50,145 nt of DNA from Zygophlyctis sp. KS116 (GCA_054661495.1 BAAFSQ010000055.1:1-50145), one strand, 5' to 3'. Shown: positions 31,801 through 45,532, counted from the stretch's first letter. Numbers and translations are program-made. The notes: generated by a model from the sequence alone, not told the origin.

Positions 31801-33637
31801 CTTCGGCTTCTGGCCCCAAGGCTTGCCCCAAAGAGTTAGTTGAATTAGAATCTTTCTCGTGATCTTTGGTCTTTAAGGTTCGTAAACGTCTATCCGACTC
31901 TTCCTTTTTAGACCAAGTGTGTAAAAGCTGTGATTTCAATTCTTCAAATTTGGTCTCAACTTCAAATAACGAATCCTGAATCAATCCAATCTTCATACTC
32001 AACTCTTGCGATTCAGAAGATACATTTTCCATGCTCGAGTCTTTATTTGATAAAGCCATGCCGCTTAAATCAGATGAAAAATTCACTAATTTTGAAAAAT
32101 CCAGTTGGAAATTATTATACGCCTTATTAAATTGAGTTATCAGAATTGCGGCAGACTCGTCCTTCACTTTCAAGGCTGAGTTTGTTTTTATAGTTGGGGC
32201 TGACGACGTTTCTGCCAATAAAGTATCTTTGGAGTTTTCCTTGATGCTTTTTGGAAACGAAAATGCTGATTTTGGGGGCTCTTTAAAGCTAGCTGTTGGC
32301 GTTGGAACATGTGCGATATTTCCAAGTGGCTTAGCATCTTTCTGAGTCAGCTTTAGTTTTTCATTCTTTACAGCCTCCTGGAGAACTGGGGCAGCCTTTG
32401 TTGACAGTTTTAATTCTTTAGTTTGACCATTATTTGAACTATTCATAGTTAAAACATTCAGAGATGAAGGCTTTGCGATCTCTTTAATCATTGATGGATA
32501 TTGTATCCCACTTTCTAAAGCCGACGTTGACATAATATCACACGCCATAATCTGACCCTTATTGTTCAATATCCACAAAATAGGACAAGAAGGCATTGGG
32601 GGCTGATCTGGTGTTAGAGAAGGTAATTTTGTATCGGAATAAAGATCTAGTGCAGTTGAGATTGGCCAAGTATCATCTTGATTTTCATCCAACGGTAGAG
32701 TAAATTGATAAGCTTCCAAAGCCTCCCAATTTTCTAATTTTCCAGATTCCGTCTTGGAACCAATCAAACCTACATCAGTTGAAGCAGAATTAGCTGCAAT
32801 CAATAGAGTATCAAAATCCCATGCCTTCAAAACATGACAAAAATAAAAAGGAATTCTATCTGAACCAAAGCTAGCAGCTGGATCATCTAGTTCTAAAAAC
32901 AAGAGTTCTTTCTAAAAAAATGAATAGTCCAATGATTACCTTGTCTTTATCTTGTAAAATCTGAATTACGCGAGTCTCTTGATCTTGACAAATGTAAAAT
33001 ACTAAAAAAGATTTATCTTGTAACCATTCAATATACTGTACATAACATGGTTCTGAAAGTTGCTCTGGCCTAGAAATCTTATTTTTCAAATCAGCATTAG
33101 TATTAAAAAACAATATTTCGCCTGTTTTAGTCCCACAAGCAATTTGCTTTCCTTTTCTACTCCAAGTAACTATATTTTTAGTTCTAAAGTCATACTGCAA
33201 GTAGCATTGTTACATGGTACATCCATAATCTTCATATCATTTAGATCACAAAATCCCACTGCACCATTCTCTGTGATAGTAGCACAAATATTAGGCTTAA
33301 ATTCAGGATTTAGAGAAAATGATTTCAAATTCTGAATTCCTACTTTTGACAAAACTTTTTGATTCCAAATCGACACTTGAACTTTATCTGCAATAATTAA
33401 AGAATCATTATAAAATTCAATTTTTATAATTTCATTTTCCCATTTATGAAATTTCAAGTCCATTTTAACCTCTGATCCTCTTGCCGAACCTCTTAATTTA
33501 CTAGAGAATTCCTTTAAATTTCCTAAAGAGAATGAGTTTTTAGTCCATATGAGAAATATATAATCTTTTATGCAAATACCACTAGCATCCTTAACCGAAA
33601 TGAACGAATCCAAACTGAGACTAGACAAACCAATCAT
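28895..33637 (-). CDS. NUP159: NUP214/NUP159-type nucleoporin
   Basis: A 1532-residue protein with introns at 33170-33195, 32912-32939, 31735-31768, 29224-29251 and 28938-28965. It forms the cytoplasmic filaments of the nuclear pore that dock the mRNA export helicase DBP5. The N-terminal third is a beta-propeller; the junction over intron 1 gives ITWSRKGKQIACGTKTGEI, a hallmark of the NUP159 propeller, and LWILNNKGQIMACD follows. The middle is low-complexity and acidic with possible short coiled coil. The C-terminal quarter is an FG domain of the kind PTFGQS and VFGTSSFGSG, most dense at 29060-29900. FG repeats at the very C-terminus resemble animal NUP214 more than yeast Nup159, whose C-terminus is helical. 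Sequence drift outside the propeller is expected for this family. Confidence 0.9.
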
Positions 33638-33645
33638 AACCTTTT

Positions 33646-33790
33646 ATCGACGCCATGCCCATAGCACTAGCAATAGTAACAGCAGTCGCATTCCCCTGCA
33701 AACACACCCAGCCCAGTCGATCGGACATACGCCGACGCCTACCAAGACTCTTACTCTGGACGCATGGCACAAGAGTCTAATCAGGAGACT
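33646..33790. other. Locally GC-richer leader region between divergent genes
   Basis: Between the nucleoporin start and the helicase, about 145 bp is clearly richer in G and C than the surroundings and contains CpG-like steps (cgacgcc, cgatcgg, cgccgacgcc). Short frames cross it (for example from ATG 33657), but none looks conserved to me. It may be a promoter or the 5' exon of an unrecognised small gene. Confidence 0.35.
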
Positions 33791-33856
33791 TTCAGAAGCT
33801 TTTAAGACTAAATGCATTCATACGCAAATAGAAACTCTTCAAATCAAACAACTATA

Positions 33857-34006
33857 ATGGATTCTGATATGGTTTTGGAAATTATAAAGTTATTATCCCT
33901 TCCGGACGCAGTTAAATTCTGTCAGGGATGTGGCATTCCTGTAAATCTAGCCTTTAGTTTTCATGGATCAGATGTTTATTTTATATTAATCTTAAATTTG
34001 GAGTGA
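33857..34006 (+). CDS. Hypothetical short ORF upstream of the helicase
   Basis: A 49-codon frame (MDSDMVLEIIKLLSLPDAVKFCQGCGIP) whose start looks like a real protein, but the end (YFILILNLE) is what reading into an AT-rich intron usually gives here. It may be the first exon of a small gene, or an upstream ORF of the helicase that begins 51 bp later. I do not recognise it. Confidence 0.25.
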   Translation: MDSDMVLEIIKLLSLPDAVKFCQGCGIPVNLAFSFHGSDVYFILILNLE

Positions 34007-34057
34007 AATCTCTCCAATTTCAATGCAAGTCAAGAGCAAATTTGAAGATCAAAAATT

Positions 34058-36071
34058 ATGGAAAGTAGCAGAAAGTTGCCTATTTATTCAAGAGAACAAG
34101 AGATTCTAAACATGATTGCTAGTAATGCAATAACTATTGTCAAGGGAGAGACTGGATCTGGGAAAACTACACAATTGCCACTTATTCTGGCAAAGAAATT
34201 CCCAGGTGCTTCAATTGCAATCACTCAGCCAAGAAGAGTTGCAGCTATATCTCTAGCTAAAAGAGTAGCACAGGAATATGGATGTGATCTTGGAGAGGAA
34301 GTGGGTTATTCTGTAAGATTTGATGCAAGGAAATCAGCAAAAACCAAGATTTTGTACTTGACAGATGGAATGCTTTTGAGAGAGTTTTTAAATGATTCTA
34401 AACTATCAAAGTATTCAGTATTGGTCTTGGACGAGGTGCATGAGAGATCGCTAAGAACTGATATAATCTTAGGCTTGGTTCTAAATCTGATAAAGGAGGA
34501 TTCTAAAAAGAAATTAAAACTGGTATTAATGTCTGCAACACTAGATCAGGACAAGTTTTACAAATTTTTAAGGTATATTTTGTTTGTATTTGAAATTCTA
34601 GAGCTCCAATTATTGAAATACCAGGAAGGACTTTTCCGATAAGTACATTCTATAGTAAAGAAACTCTTAAAGATCCAATCAATTCTGCGCTAATTACTAT
34701 TTTTCAAATTCATCAGGATTATGGTAAAGGAGATATTTTGGTGTTTTTACCTGGACAAGAAGAAATTTTGGATCTGGAGAGATTGGTTTTAGAAACCGCA
34801 AAAGATTTGGATGAAAAATACGGCTCAATCATTCCAATTCCCTTTTATGCTGCCCTTCCTTCTGCAAACCAGTCTTTAGTATTTGAAAAGACACCCAATG
34901 GTTCTAGAAAAGTTATTTTAGCGACCAATATTGCAGAAACTTCGATTACGATTCCTGGAATCTCTTTTGTAATAGATACTGGGCTAGTTAAAGTTCGAGA
35001 ATATTTTCCTAGGCTGGGTATGTAGATAAACATTCTAAACAGTTTAGGTATGGAATCTTTGTCTGTTGTACCAGTTAGTCAAGCATCAGCAAATCAAAGA
35101 AAAGGACGAGCTGGAAGAGTGAGCTCTGGAATGTGTCTGCGCCTTTTTACAGAGGAAAACTTTGGGTCTTTAGAGAAAGAATCTGCTCCTGAAATCAAAA
35201 GGGTCAATATTTCTAGTGTGATACTTTTATTGAAAACCTTGAACGTTGAAGATGTATCATCATTTCCTTATCTTGATCCTCCTCCAAGAGATGCTAGTAA
35301 TTTTCTTCTACTAATATATCAGTTATTGGGGCTCTGGAAAATCTATTTATTTTGGGTGCATTAGATGAAAAGGGTCAAATATCTAAATTGGGAAAAAAGA
35401 TGGCAGCATTTCCACTTGATCCAGTTTACTCTAGAATTTTGATAGAATCTGAATCATTTGGTGTGGTTAATGAAGTAGCTTCTATTATTGCATTGTTATC
35501 AATTGATCCAATATTCTATTCACCGAGAGATAAAAGAGAAGAAGCAGCTGATGCTAAAAAACAATTTCTTAGTTTTGATGGTAAAAACTTGGAATTATTA
35601 AACTAAAGGAGACCATATCACATTGTTAAATGTCATGAAAGAGTTTCAGTCATGTAAAGGAGATCAGGATTGGTGTAGCATGCATTTTATCAGTTACAGA
35701 TCTCTTAAACAAGTCATGGTATTATTTTATTAATTTAATCAAAGGATATTCGTCGTCAGCTACTAGATTTTTGTCAAAAACAGGGAATGTCTACTATCCC
35801 AGTTCCAAATTATGACCCTGAAAATATTCTCAAAAGTCTTCTAGTTGGAAATTTTCAAAATACAGCTCTTTTACAACAAGATGGCAGCTACAAAACTCTA
35901 TATACGCGACAGACTGTTTTTATACATCCTTCTTCCAGTTTATTTGGAAAAAAGAAACCTGCAGTCGTTTACTCAGAGCTAGTATCTACATCTAAAAAAT
36001 ATTTAAAAAATGTGTCTAGCATCCCTATTGAATGGCTTATCAAAGATAAATTGCATAGTATTCGTCAGTAA
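34058..36071 (+). CDS. DHX33: DEAH-family RNA helicase, DHX33-like
   Basis: A 624-residue protein with introns at 34573-34601, 35018-35047, 35297-35322, 35581-35608 and 35719-35744; joined length is a multiple of three. Motif I GETGSGKTTQ, Ia TQPRRVAA, II DEVH (valine in place of the usual alanine of DEAH), III SAT, IV ILVFLPGQEEI, V TNIAETSITIPG and VI QRKGRAGR are all present. The winged-helix, ratchet and OB-fold part follows; the end (QDGSYKTLY, VFIHPSSSLFGKKKPAVVYSEL, IEWL) fits the short DHX33 type better than PRP2/16/22/43, which have long N-terminal extensions. DHX33 in animals acts in ribosomal RNA synthesis and translation. The stop is 45 bp before the SF3B3 start. Confidence 0.85.
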
Positions 36072-36116
36072 TAAATGAAAATTAACTTGAGATCAAGGGT
36101 TATTGGTCTTAAAAAA

Positions 36117-39100
36117 ATGTTTCTCTACAATCTTACACTTGCACCGCCTTCTGCTATACTCATGGCGATCGTGGGTAACTTTTCTGGGGGTAAGATGCAA
36201 GAAATCATCACTGCGTCCAATAGTCATTTAAGTCTTTTAAAAGCCGATCCAACTGCCGGGAAAGTCGTAATCATTACTAGCTTCAACATTTTTGGTATTA
36301 TTAGATCTATTAGTCCATTCAGACTGCCAGGATCAGCAAAGGATTACATTGTTGTAGGATCGGATTCCGGACGAATTGCAATCTTGGAATATTTGCAAGA
36401 TAAAAATACATTTTCTGTTGTACACATGGAGACATTTGGGAAGTCTGGGTGTAGAAGAATAGTGCCAGGGCAGTATGTCGCTGTTGATCCCAAGGGAAGG
36501 GCAGTTATGATTGGTTCAATGGAAAAATCAAAATTTGTTTACGTATTAAATCGAGATATACAGTCAAAATTGACCATATCATCGCCTTTAGAAGCTCATA
36601 AATCTCATATAATAACTTGGGATATTATTGGAGTAGATGTTGGATTTGAAAATCCTACATTTGCTTGTATTGAGTTGGACTACTCAGAGGCTGATCAGGA
36701 TCCGTCAGGTGAGGCTTTCAAAGAAGCTATAAAGGTAGGCTGAATTTAGTTCTAATAACAGGCTCTTACATTTTATGAGCTGGATTTGGGGTTAAATCAT
36801 GTGGTGAGAAAGTGGTCTGAAGAAATAGATTTCTCTTCCCATCGGTTAATTTCTGTTCCTGGAGGTTCTGATGGGCCTAGTGGGGTATTGGTCTGTTCAG
36901 AAAACTTTGTTACATGGATGCATCCTGATTATTCTTCTGTTAGAATTCCAATTCCAAAAAGACCAGAGCTATATGACATTAATAAAGATGTAGAAAATGG
37001 TGTCAAAGATGTAAAAGGAGTAATTATTGTTTCTGGTGTAGTGCATAAGTTGAAAAATGGCTTTTTTATTCTTGCTCAGACTGAATTTGGTGATATTTTT
37101 AAAATAACCATGGACTATACGCCGGGAACTGACGGAATTAGTAATGGAGTAGATGCATTGAAGATTAAGTATTTTGACACAGTTCCAGTCGCCTCCTCCA
37201 TTATTTTGCTAAAATCTGGGTTTTTATTCGCTGCAAGTGAGTTTGGAAATCAGTAGGTTTTTATTGGCCTTACTTTTAGTGCATTATATCAAATTGAAAA
37301 TTTGGGTGATGATGATGAAGAGCAAATTGAATATTCTTCATCTGATATGGATGAGGATAATGCTTCAGTCCCTTATTTTACTCCCAGGTCTCTGCGAAAT
37401 ATTGTTGCTGTTGATGAAATGGAGTCATTGGCTCCAATTATTGACGCTAATGTGCAGAATTTAACAAATGAGGAGACACCTCAAGTTCATGTTCTTTGTG
37501 GCCAAGGAGGTCGTTCTACTTTTCGCATCTTAAAACATGGTTTGGAAATTTCTGAAATGGCGGTTTCTGAGCTACCAGGAAATCCTAATGCGGTATGGAC
37601 TGTAAAATCATCTGCTGATGGTATATTTTATTGTTTAATTTCTAGATCCATATGACGCATTCATTATTGTTTCTTTTATAAATGCCACTCTCGTTTTATC
37701 TATCGGTGATACTGTGGAAGAAGTCACAGATACTGGATTTTTATCAAATACCCCAACATTAGCAGTTGCTCAGATGGGAGAAGATGCTCTGGTGCAGGTA
37801 AAAAATAGTCATTATAAATACTTAGATTTATCCCTCAGGTATCAGACACATTCGTTCTGATAGACGAGTATCTGAATGGAGGACTGCAGCTAATAGACCA
37901 ATAGAAATGGCCGCTTGCAACAGAAAGCAGGTAGTAATCTCACTTTCCGGAGGGGAGCTCGTGTATTTCGAATTAGACTCTTCAGGTCAATTAAATGAAT
38001 TTCAAGAAAGAAAGGAAATGACTGCAAATGTTACTTGCCTTACTCTTGGGCCAATTCCAGAAGGGCGGCAAAGATCGCGATTTCTTGCAGTTGGATGTGC
38101 AGATAATACAGTCAGAATAATTTCTCTGGACCCAGACTCCTGCTTACAAGCATTAAGTATGCAAGCCCTGACGTCAACTGCGGAGTCTTTGGCAATAACA
38201 AACAGCTTAGATCCCGCAACCGGAATCCCGACACTTTATCTTAATATTGGTCTGCAAAATGGAATATTTTTAACAACAGTTCTCGACAATGTGACTGGTG
38301 TATTAAGTGACTCCAAGCTACGATTTTTAGGATCAAAACCAGTGAAGCTATTTAAGGTTAGAATTTCGAATGATGATGCTGTTTTAGCTCTTTCTAGTCG
38401 AGCTTGGCTATCTTATAATCATAACCGGCGGAGTAGATTGATGCCATTATCTTATACAATTTTGGAATATGGTTCAAGTTTTACCACGGAAGCGTGTTTA
38501 GAAGGAATGGTGGCTATAGCTGGAAACACATTAAGGTATTTTTAAATTTTTAAAAATCTCTAGAATTTTGAGCGCTGACAAATTGGATTCTGTGTTCAAC
38601 CAAACTATCATCCCTTTAAAATATACCCCTCGGCGTCAAGTTTTTGATGAACAGTCAAAACATTTTATTATAATTGAAACAGATAATAATACATTCAGCC
38701 CTATGGAGCGTCAGAAAAGGTTTAAAAATCTGAATTCAAGCGATGAACTTCCTGTGGAACAATTCGGTTTACCAGTTGCAGGCCTAGGAAACTGGGCATC
38801 ATGCTTGCGAATAATAAATCCTCTAAGTGGAGAAACGACAGAATTATTGGAGCTTGAGAATAACGAAGCGGCATTTAGGTATTTTTTTCATTGAATAATT
38901 CAAAGTATTACAATATGTGAATTTAAAAATTATCCGGGTGAAAGATTTCTCATTGTTGGAACTGCAAAAGATTTGGAGATAAGTCCGCGTAAATGTACAA
39001 GTGGATACATGCATGTGTATAGAATGGGAGATGATTGCAAGTTATCCTTATTGCATACGACTGAAGTCGAAGATGCGCCGCTCTCTATGCGAGAGTTTCA

Positions 39101-39939
39101 TGGTCGTTTACTCGTTGGGATTGGGAAGTATGTAAGAATATATGAATTGGGTATAAAGAAGTTGCTTAGAAAATGTGAATCATTGGTATTTAATTTTTGC
39201 TGATTCATTTTAGGAATTTCCGAATTTGGTTGTTAATCTAAACGCTGAAGCATATAGAATAGTAGTATGCGATGTAAAGGAATCTACCCATTACATTGCT
39301 TATAAGCCAGATGAAAATAAATTCGTCTTATTTGCAGATGATAGCACAACACGATGGATCACATGTACTGTAATGCTTGACTATGGTACTGTTGTCGGAG
39401 CTGATAAATTTGGAAATGTATTTATTAACAGAATTCCGTTGGAAACAACTGAAGATGTTGAAGAAGACCCTACAGGGTCTAGGATGGTTTATACTCGAGG
39501 ATATCTCCAAGGAGCTGCATTAAAGGTATTCTTGATTTTTAATTTTAAGGCGGATCATTTGGTAGAATTTTATGTAGGGGATACGGTTACATCAATCACT
39601 AGAACATCAATGGCTCCTGGAGGAAGAGAAGTTTTACTATACACAACTCTGCATGGAGGAGTTGGTATATTGGTGCCATTTATCTCAAAAGATGAAGTAG
39701 AAATATTTAGAACGCTGGAAATGGCCTTGCGAAATGAAATTCCTCCAATATGCGGCCGTGACCATGCTGCCTTTAGATCTTCATATTTCCCTGTAAAAGG
39801 AGTTGTTGATGGCGATCTTTGTGAATTATACAATACCCTTCCGAACGAAAAGAAACGTCAAATAGCCGAAATGGTGGACAGAACTGCAACTGAAGTTTCT
39901 AAAAAATTAGAAGATGCAAGGAACAGAGTTGCATTTTAG
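36117..39939 (+). CDS. RSE1: Splicing factor 3B subunit 3 (SF3B3/RSE1)
   Basis: A 1202-residue protein (human SF3B3 1217) with introns at 36735-36761, 37253-37279, 37621-37645, 37798-37825, 38536-38563, 38879-38905, 39186-39213 and 39526-39549. It is the three-propeller scaffold of SF3b in the U2 snRNP that helps recognise the branch point. I chose ATG 36117 (MFLYNLTL, the family N-terminus); an in-frame ATG at 36075 is upstream. Conserved blocks include [113 protein letters not shown] and the C-terminal [15 protein letters not shown]. The last intron is 24 nt, divisible by three and without a stop, so retention would still give an in-frame protein. Confidence 0.97.
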
Positions 39940-39987
39940 CTTTTTAAGAGAATATTAGATCTGAAGCTTTTTTAAAAAGTCTATTAA

Positions 39988-40613
39988 ATGATTGGATCTT
40001 CCTTGGATGTTAAAGTACATTTGTCTGAAACCTTTGAGCCGTCTGATCTTTCAGAATCATTGACAAAAGACAAGAGAATCATTGTTGTTGCATTTGACGA
40101 ATCCGCCGAATCCCAACATTCTCTAGATTGGGCATTGGACAATGTATTCAATCCCGATTCTGACCTTTTGATCTTGTTATCAATTGCAATATTCCAAGAA
40201 CCATTTTCATTTGCAACCATGGTTGAATCCAATCAAGACAAGGCTCAGCATAAAGCGCAATATGCAGACGTTTACTCATCAAAATTATCTACAGTTGCAT
40301 CAAACATCATTGAGGAACATGGCTTTAAAGAGTCAGTAAAGGTATACTTATTCATTCCAACTTTAGGTATTACATGAAATCTTTGTCCTTTGTTCTGGAG
40401 ATGCAAGATCTGCGATTGTAGATTTTTGTTTAAGAATCAAATCGGATCTATTAGTGATTGGCAATCGTGGTCTTGGATTACTTCAAAAGTATTCAATTTA
40501 TTTAAAAACTAAATTATAGGACATTTCTAGGATCTGTTTCAGAGTATTGTGCACATCATTGCAAGTGTCCGGTTTTGATTGTCCGAAAAAAAAAGCATCT
40601 GCGAGAAAAATAG
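39988..40613 (+). CDS. Universal stress protein (UspA-fold)
   Basis: A 189-residue protein with introns at 40342-40366 and 40489-40519. One USP domain is seen: the first strand and loop IIVVAFDESAESQHSLDWAL, the middle helix, the strand SDLLVIGNRGLG and, across intron 2, TFLGSVSEYCAHHCKCPVLIV. The G-x2-G...GS(V)S pattern is that of ATP-binding members. The C-terminal tail is basic (KKKHLREK). A 40-residue acidic leader precedes the domain. Fungal and protist members are common, and the exact role is usually unknown. Confidence 0.9.
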
Positions 40614-40736
40614 CAAATATTGTAGCAGTGTTAAACATGAATAAAGAATTGCAATTTAAGCTATATATAGAGAGGTTAGAAGAATCGGAATCGGAGGCAT
40701 AGATATCTGATTTTGATAAACTTTTCCCGTATTAAA

Positions 40737-41368
40737 ATGAAACTAACAGAATCAAAAACATTAAGTCTGATTGGCTATGGCTCTCTCTTTCTGATCCAAT
40801 TGGTAATTAATGCCATTAATAGTATTAGATAACTGCTGGTGTTTTGATTGGCGGAATCAGCTCAAAAACTCAATATGGTCCTACAAATGTTTGTCTATTA
40901 TTTATTAGAAATTATCATGTTGAATCAGCATCCTATGTATTCTCTGCCTGGTCTTCTCAATGCGCCAATTTAATCGCATTAGGAGCTTTTGGAATTGTAT
41001 TCACTCTATTACTTGCCTTTATTTCTCTTGGTTATACATATCGTGGAGTGACTCGTCCGACTATGGTGACTTTAACGACTGCTATTCTATCTTCTGTATA
41101 TACTATATTATGTTTAGTCGGTGCAATTACCGCATCTGTTGGTTTGTCTCAAACGTGTTCTCAATTTGAAAGTGTTTCTGGAGGAAGTTGTGCATCAGTC
41201 TTCTCTACTGGTTTCCTATACAATGGGGATTCGTCAACTACCTATGTTATGGATTTAGGAGTAACTATTGCAGCCATTAACTCCTGTTGGATCCTGACTG
41301 TAGCATATTTTGTATATTCTGGTTTGGAATGGATCAATTACAAGTCTGAATCCTCAAAATGGTGGTGA
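40737..41368 (+). CDS. Four-pass membrane protein, unknown
   Basis: A 201-residue protein with one 26-nt intron at 40803-40828. Four hydrophobic helices are visible: LIGYGSLFLIQLITAGVLIG (built across the intron), LIALGAFGIVFTLLLAFISL, ILSSVYTILCLVGAITASVG and GVTIAAINSCWILTVAYFVY. A cysteine-containing loop (CSQFESVSGGSCASVF) lies between helices 3 and 4, and a C-terminal aromatic tail ends SKWW. The layout resembles MARVEL, SUR7/PalI or claudin-like proteins, but I see no decisive motif. The stop lies 37 bp before the IDI1 start. Confidence 0.7.
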
Positions 41369-41405
41369 ATATAAGAATGATTTGATTTTTTTTAAAATTT
41401 GTGAC

Positions 41406-42129
<724 letters not shown>

Positions 42130-42142
42130 GAGACTATAAACA

Positions 42143-42376
42143 ATGAATTATTTGAGGTTAAGGAGCGCTTTCCAGTTTATGCGATTTCAAATCGCATTGA
42201 ATTTACAGAAGCAGCAAGTTGAACAAGAGTCTTTACTAGATCAACAAGCAGCAACTTTAAAGCCAATAAGAGATTTTATTTCAAAAGAGTATTTAGCAAA
42301 TAAAGTTTGGGTCGATCCAATTTCTCAGTCAATAACAAGAATTGCTAATAAAAATGCCGGCAGTTCCAGTCAGTGA
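42143..42376 (+). CDS. Hypothetical 77-residue protein overlapping the EFL1 start
   Basis: The frame starts 13 bp after the IDI1 stop and ends 23 bp inside EFL1 in another frame. The sequence ([39 protein letters not shown]) looks like a small helical protein and has the basic, arginine-bearing start of a possible mitochondrial presequence. I do not recognise a family. Alternatives are a small mitochondrial assembly or ribosomal protein, or a long upstream ORF in the EFL1 leader. Confidence 0.5.
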   Translation: MNYLRLRSAFQFMRFQIALNLQKQQVEQESLLDQQAATLKPIRDFISKEYLANKVWVDPISQSITRIANKNAGSSSQ

Positions 42377-45300
42377 TTTGGTAAAGTTACAGTCTTTACC
42401 CTCCCATATCCGCAATTTCTGCATTATTGCACATGTCGATCATGGGAAAACAACTCTTTCAGATGCTCTTTTAGCATCAAATGGTATTATTTCGTCAAAG
42501 CTTTCGGGTAAAATTAGATATTTAGACTCGAGACCAGATGAACAAGAGAGAGGAATAACTATGAAATCATCTTGTATTTCTCTTTATTTTCAAGTCTTGA
42601 AGCAATTTACAAATGCAGTCAAGAGCGATGAATACTTGTTTAATCTTATTGATTCCCCTGGACATGTGGATTTTGCATCGGAAGTTTCTGCTGCTTCTAG
42701 ATTATGTGATGGGTGTCTAATACTAGTAGATGTCGTAGAAGGTGTTTGTACTCAAACAGTTTCAGTTGCTAGGCAGGCATGGAATGAAGGATTGAAGCCT
42801 ATTCTAGTACTCAATAAAATTGATAGATTGATTACTGAATTACAGTATTCTACAGAAGAGGCTCATACGGCTCTCACAAGGATATTGGAACAGATGAATG
42901 CTCTAATGGCTACATTTTTTAATGAAGATTTAATGGCTCGTGATGATGAATTATATGAAGTAGGATTTTAGATTTTTTAGAAATTAGGTTCATAAATCTA
43001 AAATTGATTCTGGGAATAATGATGAAGAGAATTCTTGGTTATTAGAACAGGGTGATGATTCTGATTTATATTTTGCTCCTGAAAAAGGAAATGTTATTTT
43101 TGCTTCGGCTTCAGATGGCTGGGCTTTTAGAACAAGTACTTTTGCGTCAATTTATGCTACAAAGTTGGGGATAAAAGAGTCTATTTTATGCAAAGTTCTT
43201 TGGGGAGATTATTTCTTGGATCCAAAATCTAAAAAGGTATTTGGGCAGGTCAAAGGGAAGGAAATGGGATTGAAATGTATGTTTGTTCAGTTTGTATTGG
43301 AAAATATCTGGGCAGTATATGGCTCTGTCTTGAATAGGTTTATTTAATTTTTTTAAAGAAGTAGCCAGCATGAAAAGATGAATAAGATTATTGAGACATT
43401 GAAGCTCAAAATTAATCCTAGGGATTTGAAGTCAAAAGATAAATCAATTGTTATCACATCTATAATGTCACAATGGCTTCCGTTATCACCTGCAGTTCTT
43501 TTAAGCGTAATAGAAATTGTTCCTTCTCCAGAGGAAGCCCAATCAAAGAAGTTTTCAAATTTAATGGACTCAACCCCCGAATTTATTCATAGTTCAGTTC
43601 GAAATTGCTCTACTAGTCCCAACGCACCAATTGTTGTGTACGTTAGTAAGATGTACTGTGTTGATAGCAGTTCACTACCTGGAAAAAAGCATATTCAACT
43701 CACAGCAGATCAAATGAGAGAGCGCAAGGCATTGCTTCTAGCACATCAAGATCGTTCTGATGAAGCGACTAATGCGATTGAAAAACTGCAAGTAGAACCC
43801 AATGAACCCGAAGAAAAAAATATACTAGTAGGCTTTGCTAGGATTTACTCTGGAAGTCTTAAGTTGGGCCAGCAGATTTATGTATTAGGCCCTAAATATG
43901 ATTCGTCTCATCCTGAACTACATTGCAAAACTGTTACTATCGAGAGATTATTTATCATGATGGGAAGAGATTTAGAAGATATAGATTCCATTAGTGCAGG
44001 TAATGTCTTTGCAATTGGTGGATTGGATGACGTCATTTTAAAGTCGGCTACTTTATCTTCCACACTGGAATGTACTAGTTTTGGAACTTCAGGTAAAGAG
44101 TATGTGCCAATTTTAAGAGTGGCTTTAGAAGCTACAAATCCATGTAAGTAGAATAAACTGATTCATAGCGGACACGCCCCTTTTAATCGATGGGCTAAAA
44201 CTATTAAATCAAGCTGATCCGGCAGTTCAAGTCATTCTCCAAGATACAGGGGAACATGTTATTATATGTGCAGGCGAGCTTCACCTGGAGCGATGTATTC
44301 GTGATCTTAAAGAAACATTTGCCAAAATTCCCATAAAAGCATCGCCTCCTCTTGTCCCATTTCGTGAAACTCTGTCAACAGAAAAATCTTTGACGTATGC
44401 TCGAAAAGATCCGTATGATAATGTTTTGCCCATGGGGACAGTGCAGATGGATTCGGGATTATTGAAATTTAAGGTTAGAGCAATACCAATGTCTGATGAC
44501 ATGCGATCCATTTTATTAAAAATGGATGTCAAAGAAATGTATAGCAGTGAAGATCATTGGAATGCTACTATCAAGGAATTGTCGCCATATTTTGCAAATA
44601 TGGCAGACACATATCAAGAAGCAAATCTTCAGGACTGGAGTTCTCGGTATGTATTTTCGAGTAATTTTTAGCATCTGGGCGTTTGGACCAAATGGAACTG
44701 CTTCAAATATTCTTCTACATTATCGACCTATAAGTGACCAAGCAGGATATAATTTTCTGAAAGAAGCTGATTCTGCTGTTCCTAGTGTTACAACTACTTC
44801 TATATCTCCTGAGGACTACATGACTCTAAAAGTATCTACTCTGGAAAATAATGTGGTGTCAGGATTTAATTTAGCGGCAAATTCAGGTCCTCTGTGCAAT
44901 GAACCGATCGCTGGAGTTGTTTTTATTTTGGAAGAATTTTCAATGGACAGCAGGCAAGATGAGATGGATGGTACGATATTTAATATTGAAAATCAGTTTT
45001 GCAGAGAGCATCTCTATCTGGCCAAATAATCAGTTCGGTTAAAAATTCTTTCTTAGAAGCCTTTTCTCAATGGTCTCCTCGTCTTTTGTTGGCAGTTTAT
45101 AATTGTGAGCTATCTGCTCCTACTGATGTTCTCGGCCGAGTACATGCCGTTTTGTCAAAGAGACGAGCAAAAATCATATCTGAAGAAATGAGACCAGGAA
45201 CACCTTTTTTCAATATCAAGGCGACACTTCCTGTCATTGAAAGTTTTGGATTCTCTGATGGTATTTTTTAATTAGTTAACTAATGACTAGAGATTCGTAA

Positions 45301-45532
45301 AAGAACATCGGGATCTGTGAGCTCTCAACTTTTTTTTAGTGGGTTTGAACTATTAGATATTGATCCATTTTGGATTCCATTAACTGCTGATGAATTGGAA
45401 GATTTGGGAGAAAAGTCCGACCGAGAGAATTTAGCAAAGAAATACATGGATACTGTTCGGGAAAGGAAAGGCCTTTCTACAACCAAGAAACTAGTTGAAG
45501 ATGGAGAAAAACAGAGAAATTTAAGAAAGTAA
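42354..45532 (+). CDS. EFL1: Ribosome-assembly GTPase EFL1/RIA1
   Basis: A 1007-residue protein (yeast Ria1 1110) with introns at 42960-42987, 43338-43358 (21 nt, the shortest I found), 44144-44168, 44647-44671, 44971-44996 and 45262-45291; joined length 3024 nt. EFL1 with SBDS releases the anti-association factor eIF6/TIF6 from late 60S subunits. G1 AHVDHGKTT, switch I region [11 protein letters not shown]3 DSPGHVDF, G4 NKID. EFL1 is told from EF-2 by its insert and by the C-terminal segment [40 protein letters not shown] and the end EDGEKQRN. The start ([25 protein letters not shown]) is the family start. The insertion domain is shorter than in yeast. Confidence 0.96.
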
